From NCBI GenBank assembly GCA_965267185.1, contig OZ253937.1, positions 372,001 through 436,000 on the forward strand: a DNA stretch of 64,000 nucleotides, in the 5' to 3' direction. Positions 54,357-63,249 of this stretch are shown piece after piece. The first letter of the stretch is position 1, and each line of letters opens with the position of its first letter. Below the pieces are notes generated by a model that had not been told where the DNA came from, made no database searches, and saw only the letters and a list, made by a program, of their open reading frames with translations. A program made the position numbers and the translations under genes. The DNA comes from G965267185 sp965267185. Its GTDB lineage: Bacteria; Pseudomonadota; Alphaproteobacteria; UBA6615.

Positions 54357-55856
54357 CTAAATAGTGGTCGGCGTGTTGAGGCCGCGGACATATTGTTGGG
54401 AGGCATCGAACTGGGGCTGATAGTCCCAGCTATAGCCGCCATTGGTCTGCATCGCGGCGTGCAGGAAAACGCGGGTCTGCTCGCTGGAGATCACCCGCGC
54501 CGTCATCTCTTCGATATCGAAGTCCTCGAACAAAGCGCCGTGCAACTCCTGCATTAGGTCGTGCAGGCCTTCGTTGCCTGCGAGGTTGACCAGCTCGTCC
54601 GGATCGTTGGCAAGATTGAACAGAAGGGGCGGGTGGTTGCGCGTATAGACGTATTTGTAGTCGCCGCGCCGGATGCAGAGCCACGGCTCCTCGACGCCGG
54701 CGCCGAAATATTCGACGACCGCTTCGTCTTTCCAGCCGTCGCTCTGTCCCTCGAGAAGAGGCAGGAAACTGTCGCTATAGCCGCTGCCGAACCGGTCCGA
54801 TTGTTCCTTCGCACCGCCGATCTCCGACAGCGTGGCGCAGAGATCGGCCAGCGACACCGATTGCGGCACCCGGCCTGCGGCGAATCGCTCGGGACAGCAG
54901 AAGATCAGCGGCACCTTGACCGAATGCTCGTAGAAGGTGCGTTTGAACCACATATTCCGCTCGCCCATCATGTCGCCATGGTCGCTGCAGAAAATCAGGA
55001 TCGTGTTGTCGTAGAGGCCGAGCAGTTTCATCTCGGCGACGATCTCGCCGACGAATGCGTCGATATGGCTCATCATCGCGTAGTAGCCCCGCCGCGTGTC
55101 GCGGATGGTCTGCTCGGAGGGCGGGAACTGATCGATCCCGTGATGGATCTTCAGCCATTGGGTGACCGGATGGGGATCGGCATCCTCCGCCAGCGCGGGC
55201 AGGGCGATGTCCGTGTCTTCGTACAGGCTCCAATATTTGGGGATCGACTGGTAGGGGTCGTGCGGCTGGGTGTAGGACACATGCAGGAAAAACGGGCTGT
55301 CCTTGGCTTCCAGCGCTTCGTAGCGCAGAAACTCGATCGCCCGGAACTGCACTTCGGAATCGAACAGGATCTGGTCGTTCGAACGGCACTGCCCCGACAT
55401 TTCGAGGCGCTTCACCGAAGTGCCGAGCCGGTGCTCCACATTAGGCTTCCAGTCGGTCGACCATCCGAAGCCGGACGGATACATGTCCGTCGTCAGGCGT
55501 TTGTCGAACCCGTGGAGCTGGTCGGGGCCAACGAAATGCGTCTTGCCCGACACCACGGTGCGATAGCCCGCCGACCTCAAGAAGTGCAGGAATGTGGGAA
55601 TGTCGGCGTGAAACTCTGAACCGTTGCCCCAAACCTCGTTGTGGGACGGTTTGGAACCGGTGAACATGGAAGCGCGCGAGGGCACGCACAGCGGCGAGCT
55701 GCAATAGGCGTTTTCGAACACCACGCCGTCGCGGGCAACCGCGTCGAGGTGGGGGGTCTTCGCCTGGCCTTCGGTGCTGTACATCGACAGCGCGAAACAC
55801 GCCATCTGGTCGGCCTCGATAAGCAAGATGTTCGGCTGGTCGCCTGACCGTGTCAT
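54357..55856 (-). CDS. Choline-sulfatase-like arylsulfatase
   Basis: A 499-residue type I sulfatase. The formylglycine motif is in SSPLCVPSRASMFTG (C-x-P-S-R); metal ligands are in NILLIEADQM and FCSDHGDMMGE. The C-terminal SWDYQPQFDASQQYVRG is like the extra domain of choline-sulfatase BetC. No bet genes are nearby; instead two SDRs and a TTT transporter follow, so the natural substrate may be another sulfate ester. ATG 55856 is used. It needs a formylglycine-generating enzyme from elsewhere. Confidence 0.9.
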   Translation of the reverse strand: MTRSGDQPNILLIEADQMACFALSMYSTEGQAKTPHLDAVARDGVVFENAYCSSPLCVPSRASMFTGSKPSHNEVWGNGSEFHADIPTFLHFLRSAGYRTVVSGKTHFVGPDQLHGFDKRLTTDMYPSGFGWSTDWKPNVEHRLGTSVKRLEMSGQCRSNDQILFDSEVQFRAIEFLRYEALEAKDSPFFLHVSYTQPHDPYQSIPKYWSLYEDTDIALPALAEDADPHPVTQWLKIHHGIDQFPPSEQTIRDTRRGYYAMMSHIDAFVGEIVAEMKLLGLYDNTILIFCSDHGDMMGERNMWFKRTFYEHSVKVPLIFCCPERFAAGRVPQSVSLADLCATLSEIGGAKEQSDRFGSGYSDSFLPLLEGQSDGWKDEAVVEYFGAGVEEPWLCIRRGDYKYVYTRNHPPLLFNLANDPDELVNLAGNEGLHDLMQELHGALFEDFDIEEMTARVISSEQTRVFLHAAMQTNGGYSWDYQPQFDASQQYVRGLNTPTTI

Positions 55857-56077
55857 GCGCGATGGTCCCGTCAACTGGTGCGAATTCTGCAACCCGCCGC
55901 AAACGAATGGTGGGGCGCATAGCTTTCCCGATGGGTTGGGGAACGTGCCGCCCCGCACTGCTCTCGCGGCCTCGATCGGTTGAGACTAGGAACCGGGGAA
56001 TGACAATGAAAATGCAAACTCGGTCATGCACCATGCCCTGACGGCATGCGGGCGCGCCGCCAAGAGCGGCTGGCGGA

Positions 56078-56260
56078 TCAGAGGGGTTGGGTCCGCATCA
56101 GCAGCCAAACCACCACCGCGACCGCGCCGAACAGGGCGATCCAAATAACCGCGTAGCGCAGCGCTTCGCGGCGGCTGCGCAGGCCGTAGATTACGCCCGG
56201 CACAATCAGCAGCAAAAGGCCGAGGGCGTACACGAGCCGTAAGAGATCGCTATTGTCCAA
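56078..56260 (-). CDS. Small two-helix membrane protein
   Basis: About 60 residues with two hydrophobic helices (LVYALGLLLLIVPGVIYGL and YAVIWIALFGAVAVVVWLL) joined by a basic loop (RSRREALR). The start is uncertain: a TTG at 56260 fits; the frame is open up to the tRNA. The pattern resembles the membrane lead of alphaproteobacterial TIGR02281 aspartyl proteases, but no protease domain follows. Confidence 0.5.
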   Translation of the reverse strand: MDNSDLLRLVYALGLLLLIVPGVIYGLRSRREALRYAVIWIALFGAVAVVVWLLMRTQPL

Positions 56261-56396
56261 AAGAGGTTCCGCCTGCCAGTGTGTGCCGGGCAGGGTATAA
56301 CCGGCGGCGGAGAAGATACAAAGCCGGTTGCGCCAGCAGGAGTCGCCCACTAGCTTCTGCCCGGCTGTTCGGCGGTGGTTCGTACGGCACTGGGAT

Positions 56397-56483
56397 GCGG
56401 GCGTGGTGAAATTGGTAAACACAAGGGACTTAAAATCCCTCGGCCTCACGGCCTTGCCGGTTCAAGTCCGGCCGCCCGCACCA
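56397..56483 (+). tRNA. tRNA-Leu (UAA)
   Basis: The 87 bases fold as a class II tRNA. The acceptor GCGGGCG pairs with CGCCCGC before an encoded CCA. The anticodon stem AGGGA/TCCCT closes a CTTAAAA loop with anticodon TAA. There is a long variable arm (GGCCTCACGGCC), and the T-arm is CCGGTTCAAGTCCGG. Its 3' part from the anticodon loop onward is repeated at 58419 and, decayed, at 61053, marking it as an integration site. Confidence 0.95.
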
Positions 56484-56485
56484 AA
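56428..56485 (+). repeat. att-like direct repeat inside tRNA-Leu, copy 1
   Basis: The 58 bases from ACTTAAAATCCC in the anticodon loop to CACCAAA after the 3' end are identical to 58419-58476. Anticodon loop to 3' end is the classical integrase target in tRNA genes. Confidence 0.9.
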
Positions 56486-56641
56486 TTCAGGCATTTCCCG
56501 TTAGAGATCGCTTACGACATCTTTTTGGCGGGATCAGGCGAGCCTTTGGTTGTTATCCGAACACTGTGCGCAAGGAGTGGTAACTTCCGTTCGTGGCCGC
56601 TAGCAACGGCCTAGTTTGAAAACATTTCAGAGTAGGAGCTG

Positions 56642-56953
56642 CTAGTTATCGCTGGTACTGCACAACGCTGCAAATTCGTTGCGAAGATTAGTATCGATGT
56701 TGAACCAGGAAGTGGCCGGCACTAGCTTCAGGTCAACACCCGTCTCGCGCGCTGCATTCATTATTTGCTGAAACCATTCAAGGTATGACCACTGTCTTGG
56801 CGTGGGCGTAAACAAGCATTTTCGGTCGGCATCCCAATGTACTTCCATCGCCTCGCGATAGATGTAGGGGAACGTAGCCGTAGCGGGTTTTACCCGCAGC
56901 GAACCACGATCGTCGATTCCAACTGCCTGTATCCGATCTTCTCTCATTATCAA
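56642..56953 (-). CDS. Hypothetical protein in the tRNA-Leu module
   Basis: A 103-residue cytosolic protein with no recognised domain. It reads DDRGSLRVKPATATFPYIYR, then VHWDADRKCLFTPTPRQWSY and LEWFQQIM, with aromatic-rich, well-ordered sequence. ATG at MIMRED or the third codon are both possible. It lies between two copies of the tRNA-Leu 3' end, in lower-GC DNA, so it is probably acquired cargo. Confidence 0.6.
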   Translation of the reverse strand: MIMREDRIQAVGIDDRGSLRVKPATATFPYIYREAMEVHWDADRKCLFTPTPRQWSYLEWFQQIMNAARETGVDLKLVPATSWFNIDTNLRNEFAALCSTSDN

Positions 56954-57154
56954 GCGCCACGTGAGAAACTATCAGGCACATCCATATATGCGAGCGGAAG
57001 TTGCGCCACCTGATTTCGAGATCACATCGGCAGGTTTCGCAGCTACCCGCGGGTTACTTCACCGTCGATCCGCTCTGATCCGCTCTATTTTTAAGTTTGC
57101 CTGACGACCTCGATTCTCAGACGGGATCGTTTCCTTGCCAGCCGTTTTCCCGTC

Positions 57155-58006
57155 CTAACTTATGCCTCGATCAAGGCGACTGCGGGTACCTGGTGGAGTT
57201 GATGCCGGCGTCGGCTGAGTAAATATACCGACACCTCGGATATCACGCGTCTCGCACTTCGTCTCTGTCGAGTAGGATCCAGAATCGACAACGATATCGT
57301 TTCCGCAGTCCTTGTATCTGCACCGGATCGCGATTGGCTCCATTTTACAAGCGCTATGCCCGCACTCTTCGTATATGCGCCTGGATGATAGAGACTTTAA
57401 AAATTTCTCCCCACTATTCGTGTGCCCACACCAGCCGCAGATCCAATCAGCGATGATCTCAAACTCTCGCTCGCAGTGCGGGCAAATCAATACTTCATGC
57501 AGACTACTGTCGAAAAATTTCGTCGCGAGATAAGCCAAACCAAACCAAACTGCTATTAATCCGAATATTGCTATTGAGGAAAATTCAACTCCAAAGAATT
57601 CTTCCGACCATTCTATAAATATTAAGAAAATTACAATCGCTCCGAAGGTTAATGTTCCCGAGAAAAATTTTCGTTTCTGGCTCTGCTTTATACGAGCGAA
57701 CTGCGCCCGCGTATCATTTTCTAACTCGAAGTATGGAAGCTCCTTGGGTGGGACAATCCCGTCGCCAGCCACGACGTCACTGCGCCACTCAGCCCCTGCG
57801 TCCTGGCGCCTGCAAAGTCCGTAGATGGTATACAAAACTGTAAAGGCTATGCCGATAGCGGCTGCGCCTAGGTAGTAAGTTTCGTCGCTGCTCGACCCCC
57901 GGTTTCCGATCGCACGGTCAAAACTGATCACCCCAAACACACAAATCGCCAGGTTCCTGGGGAGTATGCCTGCGATGTTCGAGAATGTGCCCATGGCGCT
58001 TTCCAT
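57155..58006 (-). CDS. Membrane protein with zinc ribbon
   Basis: A 283-residue protein with an N-terminal hydrophobic pair (IAGILPRNLAICVFGVISF, YYLGAAAIGIAFTVLYTIY), a second pair near residues 115-165 (TLTFGAIVIFLIFIEW, SIAIFGLIAVWFGLAYLA) and a cytosolic double-Cys module CPHCEREFEIIADWICGWCG, then CGHSACKMEP and CRYKDCGND, i.e. zinc ribbons. The family is not recognised. Its DNA is clearly AT-richer than the flanks, and it is inside the first tRNA-Leu module. Confidence 0.65.
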   Translation of the reverse strand: MESAMGTFSNIAGILPRNLAICVFGVISFDRAIGNRGSSSDETYYLGAAAIGIAFTVLYTIYGLCRRQDAGAEWRSDVVAGDGIVPPKELPYFELENDTRAQFARIKQSQKRKFFSGTLTFGAIVIFLIFIEWSEEFFGVEFSSIAIFGLIAVWFGLAYLATKFFDSSLHEVLICPHCEREFEIIADWICGWCGHTNSGEKFLKSLSSRRIYEECGHSACKMEPIAIRCRYKDCGNDIVVDSGSYSTETKCETRDIRGVGIFTQPTPASTPPGTRSRLDRGIS

Positions 58007-58418
58007 TCTGGCTGTCTATCTGCCAAGCGTAGAAAATCACCATCAATGGCCAGTTAAAAAAATCTCCAATTACGAGTAATTTGCGGAAAATATGCACTTT
58101 ATGAAAAAAGTCGAACTGTGCTTAACAACTGCTTTTATCCGGCAGCAGCCAGATTATTCGAACCCGCAAGAGAAACCGGTGTCTCCTTGGAAGCCGCCGC
58201 GTAGGCGCGTGCTCAGCATCTAGGCGTTCAATGGCAGATCTTGGCTATTTCCAGCCGTCAGCGGGAGGGGCCAATTACGCCCGCAGTTGGGTGAATACAG
58301 GACATCGTGAATGAATTGATGGCCTCATAACATGCCGAAACTTACACATTTTCTTACACAAAAACGCGCCGCGATGGAAAATATCGTTTTTTACAGTAGT
58401 TACAACTATATGGATAAT
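58007..58418. other. AT-rich gap without a supported gene
   Basis: I see no gene here. The stretch is AT-rich with short stop-broken frames and ends at the second tRNA-Leu repeat. It may hold the promoter of the zinc-ribbon gene at its left end. Confidence 0.6.
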
Positions 58419-58476
58419 ACTTAAAATCCCTCGGCCTCACGGCCTTGCCGGTTCAAGTCCGGCCGCCCGCACCAAA
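58419..58476 (+). repeat. att-like tRNA-Leu 3' end, copy 2
   Basis: The 58 bases are identical to 56428-56485 of tRNA-Leu(UAA), including the CCA and the AAA after it. The 5' half of a tRNA is absent. It bounds a 1.9 kb module with two small genes on the left and begins a second module on the right. Confidence 0.93.
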
Positions 58477-58546
58477 ATCTTGTGATCTCGATCTAAATGC
58501 AGGTCATGGTAGCTTCTGATGGGACTACGGCGATTGCCGGTGGCAG

Positions 58547-60886
58547 CTATGTCCCCACCCCGCTTACCCGATTCAACGCCCCCCAAACCCGCGCTGGTGT
58601 CGCCGGCAGGTCGAATTCGGTAATGCCGCGGCTGGCCAGCGCGTCGAGAACCGCGTTCATCGCTGACGGCAGCGAGCCGGCGACGCCCGATTCCCCCGCT
58701 CCCTTGGCGCCCAGCGGGTTGTTGGTGCATGGCACGCTGTGGTGCGCGACCGACAGCGCCGGCAGGTCGTCCGCGCGCGGTAGGGGATAATCCATGAACG
58801 AGGCGGTTAGCATCTGCCCGTCGCTGTCATAGAGCACCTGCTCGCCGAGCACTTGGCCGACGCCCTGGGCGATGCCGCCATGGATCTGCCCGTCGACGAT
58901 GGTCTCGTTGAGGATGTTGCCGACATCGTCGACCGCGGCATAGCCGACCACCGCGGCAACGCCGGTGTCGGGGTCGATCTCGACCTCGCAGATATGGCAG
59001 CCGTTCGGAAAGCTCATTTGCGGCGTGGTGAAGGTATTAACCGTGTCGAGACCGCCGGCCAGCGCCTCGGGCAGGTCGCCCGCGCGGGCGCGGGCGGCGA
59101 CATCGAGGATGCCGATTTCCCGGTCGGTGCCGACGACGCGGAAGACGCCGTCGGCAAACTCGATATCGTCGGCGGCGGCCTCGAGCATATGGCCGGCGAT
59201 GCCGCGGCCCTTGTCGATGGCCTCGTCGCAGGCCAGCACCGCCGAACTGCCACACATCATCACCGAGCGCGAGGCGACGCTGGGTGTGCCGTCGGGCACC
59301 TCATCGCTGTCGCCCTCGATCAGCCGCACGGCCTCGAGCGGCACGCCGAGGCGGTCGGCGATCAGCGGCGGAAAGGTGCTGAGATGGCCCTGGCCCATGG
59401 CTTGCGCGCCGAGCCGCAGCGCCACCTTGCCGTCGTCCTCGAAGCGCAGGTCGGTGGTCTCCTCCAGGATGCCGCCGGCGACCTCGAGGAAGCAGCAGAT
59501 ACCAATGCCGCGCAGGCGGCCCGCCGCTTCGCTGGCGGCGCGGCGGGCGGCAAAGCCCTGCCAGTCAGCGAGCGCCAGCGCCTTGTCCATCACGGTCTCG
59601 AACTCGCCGCTGTCGTAGACCGGGCCGTTGGCGGTCGCATAAGGCATGGCGGCGGCGGGGATGTGGTTGCGCCGCCGCAGCTCGACGCGGTCGATGCCGC
59701 TTTCCCGCGCTGCCGCGTCGATCAGCCGCTCGATCAGGTAGATCGCCTCGGGCCGGCCGGCGCCGCGATAGGGCCCCAGCGGCACGGCGTTGGTGAACAC
59801 CATCTTGACGCCGATATGGATCGCCGGAATGACGTAGACGCTCGACAGGCAGTTCTTGGTGTTCATGGTGGCGAAGATGGCGCCGAAGGTGGAGACATAC
59901 GCCCCCATGCCGACGGCGGTATCAAACTTGAGCGCCAGGAACTTGCCGTCGGCGTCGAGCGCCAGCGCGCCCTCGATCACGCCGTCGCGGCCGTGGGTGT
60001 CGCAGAGGAAGCTCTCAAGGCGGCTGGCGGTCCACTTGACCGGCCGGCCCACCTTACGTGCGGCGTAGAGCAGCGCGCCATAGTCGGCATAGGCCTGCAC
60101 TTTCATGCCGAAGCCCCCGCCGACATCGTGGGTGACGACGCGCAGCTCCTCGCGCGGTATTTCAAACACATGGTCGGCCAGCAGGCGGCGCACGACTGCC
60201 ACGCCCTGGGTGCAGGCGACCAGCGTGTAGCGCCCGGCCGCTTCGTCCCAAGCGCCAATGGCGGCGCGCGGCTCGAGCGCGCTCGGCGCGACGCGGGTAT
60301 CGTGCAAGCGCAGGCGCGCCACATGGGCGGCGTTGGCGAGCGCGCTGTTCACGGCGTCCGCGTCGCCATCGGCCCAGTCGAGCGCCACATTACCCGGCGC
60401 ATCATCCCAGACGGCCGGCGCATCGGGTGCCAGCGCGCGGGTCACGTCGCTCGCCGCCGGCAACGGGCCGAAGTCGGCCTCCACTGCCTCTGCGGCGTCG
60501 AGCGCCTGCTGCGGCGTCTCGGCGACGACGATTGCCACCCCTTCGCCGACATAGCGCACCCGGCCGCTGGCCAGGATCGGCATGGGCGGCGCCACCATCG
60601 GCGCACCGTCGCGGCCCGGAAAGGCGGCGGCCGGGGGTATGCCGCCGAGCCCATCGGCGGCGACATCGTCACCGGTAATCACGCCGAGCACCCCGGGCAT
60701 GGCAGCGGCGGCGGCGGTGTCGAGGCCGGCGATATCGGCATGGCCCACCGGCGCGCGCACGAAGGCCGCGTAGGCCTGGCCGTCGAGATTGACGTCATCG
60801 GTAAACTTACCCTGCCCGCGCAGCAGTGCATCATCCTCGCGGCGCACGCGGCCGCTCGCGCCGAAGCGCAATTGTTCGCTGGTCAT
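58547..60886 (-). CDS. Molybdenum hydroxylase large subunit (form II CoxL-like)
   Basis: A 779-residue xanthine dehydrogenase family molybdopterin-binding subunit. It has the N-terminal RREDDALLRGQGKFTDDVNL lead, GGGFGMKVQAY, the active-site loop GPYRGAGRPEA (form II-like, lacking the CODH Cys), NGCHICEVEID and GAKGAGESG with the catalytic Glu. FAD and 2Fe-2S partner genes are absent nearby, so it is an orphan here or pairs in trans. ATG 60886 is used. It lies between the second and third tRNA-Leu 3' repeats. Confidence 0.92.
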   Translation of the reverse strand: MTSEQLRFGASGRVRREDDALLRGQGKFTDDVNLDGQAYAAFVRAPVGHADIAGLDTAAAAAMPGVLGVITGDDVAADGLGGIPPAAAFPGRDGAPMVAPPMPILASGRVRYVGEGVAIVVAETPQQALDAAEAVEADFGPLPAASDVTRALAPDAPAVWDDAPGNVALDWADGDADAVNSALANAAHVARLRLHDTRVAPSALEPRAAIGAWDEAAGRYTLVACTQGVAVVRRLLADHVFEIPREELRVVTHDVGGGFGMKVQAYADYGALLYAARKVGRPVKWTASRLESFLCDTHGRDGVIEGALALDADGKFLALKFDTAVGMGAYVSTFGAIFATMNTKNCLSSVYVIPAIHIGVKMVFTNAVPLGPYRGAGRPEAIYLIERLIDAAARESGIDRVELRRRNHIPAAAMPYATANGPVYDSGEFETVMDKALALADWQGFAARRAASEAAGRLRGIGICCFLEVAGGILEETTDLRFEDDGKVALRLGAQAMGQGHLSTFPPLIADRLGVPLEAVRLIEGDSDEVPDGTPSVASRSVMMCGSSAVLACDEAIDKGRGIAGHMLEAAADDIEFADGVFRVVGTDREIGILDVAARARAGDLPEALAGGLDTVNTFTTPQMSFPNGCHICEVEIDPDTGVAAVVGYAAVDDVGNILNETIVDGQIHGGIAQGVGQVLGEQVLYDSDGQMLTASFMDYPLPRADDLPALSVAHHSVPCTNNPLGAKGAGESGVAGSLPSAMNAVLDALASRGITEFDLPATPARVWGALNRVSGVGT

Positions 60887-61052
60887 CGTGTCCTCCCACT
60901 CGCTGCGGCGGGCTTGTACGCGGTCTGGCTTGACGCCGTGTCCCGCGCGGTTTTGTCCATGGTCCCGCGCACGGGTCGTGGCGGCAAGGGAAAATTTGCC
61001 GCGGGCGATGATCCGGCGACCCTTCGAACCGCGCATGAGGTCCGCTGAAGTC

Positions 61053-61101
61053 CTCGGCCTCACGGCCTTGCCGGAATCCGAGTCCGGCCGCCCGCACCAA
61101 T
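61053..61101 (+). repeat. Decayed tRNA-Leu 3' end, copy 3
   Basis: CCTCGGCCTCACGGCCTTGC and TCCGGCCGCCCGCACCAA match the tRNA-Leu 3' end, but the T-loop between them is altered (AATCCGAG for TTCAAG). The anticodon part is missing. The rest of 60887-61192 shows no gene. Confidence 0.85.
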
Positions 61102-61192
61102 TTCAAGACATCGATGAATAGCCGCTATACGGCTGCTTTTGCCGGAATAATGTCTGCGCGGTCGCCCGCCGCCGCTCACCGGGCGGCGGCTG

Positions 61193-62263
61193 TCAGCGCG
61201 GCGGGAAAGCGGCGAAGCACTTGTCGGACTGGAAGATAAAGGTCTCCACGTAATCGATGATGTCTGGCTTGCGCTCCAGCGTCGCCATGGCTCCGGCGAG
61301 TACATGCCAGTTCAGCAACTCATGATGTCCAGCTGCCTCGGTTTCCTCGATGCTGCGCCGCCGCCACGTATCGTAATCGCCGCGCTTGAGCGCATCGAGC
61401 ATCAGCCTGTCGGATTCGAAGTCGGGGATCACATAGCCCGAATTGGGCGACAGGAAGCAATGGGACCAGCTCGACGACGCGATGATGACGCAGCGGTAAG
61501 GGCTTTCCGCGAGCGTCTCGGCCATCTTGGCGCCCACCTCGTGACACATCGCCGGATTGGGGCCGGGGGGATCGGGCATACCGTTTTCCACCGGTTCCTC
61601 GAACAGATGCGCGAAGGCGCCGCGCGCGCTGATCACCGAACTGCCATAGCAGTTCACGTGGAACGGGATGATCGGATAAGGAAAACCCCGGCGGTCCATA
61701 TCGAGATAAAGCACCGTGTAGTTGAACCCGTGGGCCAGGATCGGCGAGTGCAGAAAATCGTAGGCGTACGGCATGGCGACGCCGCGATTTATCAGCCCGC
61801 TGGTGAGATATTTGGCGCCTTCGCGGTGCCCGTGCAGCTTTATCTTCAGATCATGCGGCTCGCCCCAATAGTTGTCCTTTTTGGACATGAAGCCGTGGCC
61901 CCAAACCTCCTGCTCGAAGTCATCGTCGAGGCCGAACACGCAGAACGGCGGAATGATGTCTTCCTTGAAGTTCTCGTATTGATCGTCGGCGACGATGATG
62001 ACGAAGTCGGGGTCGAACTCGTCGATCATCTGGCGCTGCTTGCGGAAGTTGTCCCACATACGCTCGCGGTAACGGCCTGCTGCGGACAGCCCCTTGTCGT
62101 TGCCGACCTCCTCCAGCATGCCGGCCGGCCAGTTGTTCTGGTCCTTCCATTTGGGATCGATCAGCGGCGCGTCGATGATGACCTGCCAGATCGAGCTCAG
62201 GCCCTCGTCGGTTCCCGTCAGGCCCGGGTAGTGGGTCATGCCAAGTCCAAGAATTTCGCCCAT
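61193..62263 (-). CDS. LigB-type class III extradiol dioxygenase family protein
   Basis: A 356-residue protein of the class III extradiol dioxygenase (protocatechuate 4,5-dioxygenase beta/MEMO-like) family: GLGMTHYPG near the N terminus with the metal His, DFVIIVADDQYENF, FHVNCYGSS and IIASSSWSHCFL. These contain the expected His and Glu ligands. ATG 62263 is chosen, with GGAG upstream. It precedes the orphan molybdenum hydroxylase on the same strand, about 300 bases apart across the decayed repeat, so a joint aromatic pathway is possible but not shown. Confidence 0.82.
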   Translation of the reverse strand: MGEILGLGMTHYPGLTGTDEGLSSIWQVIIDAPLIDPKWKDQNNWPAGMLEEVGNDKGLSAAGRYRERMWDNFRKQRQMIDEFDPDFVIIVADDQYENFKEDIIPPFCVFGLDDDFEQEVWGHGFMSKKDNYWGEPHDLKIKLHGHREGAKYLTSGLINRGVAMPYAYDFLHSPILAHGFNYTVLYLDMDRRGFPYPIIPFHVNCYGSSVISARGAFAHLFEEPVENGMPDPPGPNPAMCHEVGAKMAETLAESPYRCVIIASSSWSHCFLSPNSGYVIPDFESDRLMLDALKRGDYDTWRRRSIEETEAAGHHELLNWHVLAGAMATLERKPDIIDYVETFIFQSDKCFAAFPPR

Positions 62264-62573
62264 CGCTGTCGCTCCACATGAGACCAGATTGGTGAAAGGG
62301 AATGACATCATCAATTGCCGGACCCGGTCAAGCGGGCTGAACTTCCGGCAAATTCAAATGCCTCTCTTCAGCGCAAGATGCGGCGCTTCATGGCCGGAAA
62401 TCGGCGTGAACGCGTCTCGTAATCAGCGGACCGATTTTGGTTCGTTCCAGCGCCCAACAGCATCCTAATTATCAATCCAAATTTGATATTATTTCTTTTT
62501 TTACAAATAGATAAATAGATCAGCTCATACGGTTTAACAGGTTGGTGCTATAGACCGTCGCCGTTAATAATTT
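62264..62573. other. Divergent intergenic region
   Basis: No gene is supported here. The left part is the 5' region of the dioxygenase gene. From about 62464 the DNA becomes strongly AT-rich (TTTTTTTACAAATAGATAAA) as in a promoter, leading to the palindrome at 62574. Confidence 0.6.
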
Positions 62574-62589
62574 TACGCCATATGGCGTA
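62574..62589. promoter_or_regulatory. 16-base perfect palindrome upstream of the exported protein gene
   Basis: TACGCCATATGGCGTA lies 48 bases before the start of the PEP-CTERM-like gene, after an AT-rich stretch. It has the look of a dimeric regulator operator; the LuxR-type protein encoded opposite is a candidate binder. Confidence 0.55.
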
Positions 62590-62637
62590 TAGATCGCGCG
62601 CACGTGGCCATTAGAGTCATGCCTCAAAGAACAATCT

Positions 62638-63249
62638 ATGGGGGTGGCTGTGCGTAATATTCTTCAAGTTCTGGTGGCTGCGGCGGGGATGTGGTTTGTG
62701 GCGGCGTCGAGCGCGTATGCGATCCCAAGCCTGGATTTCGAATTTTTGGATTCCGGCCAGATTGTCGGTCCAACCGACACGGTGGTTATGCGGGGGCGGG
62801 TGACCAATGTCGGCACCGAGGCTCTCGACGGCGGTAATGGCCAAGGCACCATCTTTTTTTCGGGCGATGTCTTCGATCAATATTTCGATCCTTTCAACCC
62901 GCCGCTTTCGGCCCCGCCGGGTGTGACATTCCTTGAGCCGGGCGAAAGCGTTGACTGGATTATCGTCAACTTTGTGCCGTTTCCCATCACCGGCAACCTG
63001 GGTGATCCGGTGCTGCTTGGAGACTACGTTTTCCCGTTGGCAAACATTACCACCAGTTTTTTCGTAGCGGCGGGGGTAGACTCGTTCACGGTGGTGGCGT
63101 CTCAGGCCAACGCTGAGGATTTTAGGTGGCAGGTTGTTGAAGAGATCCCGGTTCAGATCCCCGAACCGGCGCCGCTCACGATTTTTCTCGGCGGTTTGCT
63201 GTTCCTAGCTGCTCAATCGCTTTCACGGCGGCGGACGTCCGGTTATTGA
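62638..63249 (+). CDS. Exported protein with PEP-CTERM-like sorting tail
   Basis: A 203-residue protein. It has a signal peptide ending near AYA/IP, a beta-rich middle (DSGQIVGPTDTVVMRGRVTN, TFLEPGESVDWIIVNF) resembling a CARDB-like domain, and a C-terminal QIPEPAPLTIFLGGLLFLAA then SRRRTSGY: Pro-Glu-Pro, one transmembrane helix, basic cluster. That is the PEP-CTERM layout recognised by exosortase. GTG 62650 is an alternative start. Its 3' end overlaps the LuxR-type gene by 74 bases. Confidence 0.75.
   Translation: MGVAVRNILQVLVAAAGMWFVAASSAYAIPSLDFEFLDSGQIVGPTDTVVMRGRVTNVGTEALDGGNGQGTIFFSGDVFDQYFDPFNPPLSAPPGVTFLEPGESVDWIIVNFVPFPITGNLGDPVLLGDYVFPLANITTSFFVAAGVDSFTVVASQANAEDFRWQVVEEIPVQIPEPAPLTIFLGGLLFLAAQSLSRRRTSGY

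Noticed and set aside
54357..55856. Calling the sulfatase betC of a choline operon
   Set aside because: The sequence resembles choline sulfatase but betA, betB and betI are absent; the neighbours point to another pathway, so no symbol was given.
58853..61048. 731-codon plus-strand open frame
   Set aside because: It is antisense to the molybdenum hydroxylase gene; the composition (His-, Arg- and Gly-rich) and lack of any domain show a GC-driven shadow frame.
56397..61101. Prophage or integrative element with its own integrase
   Set aside because: No recombinase, excisionase, phage structural or plasmid gene is present between the tRNA-Leu repeats; only scars and short cargo remain.
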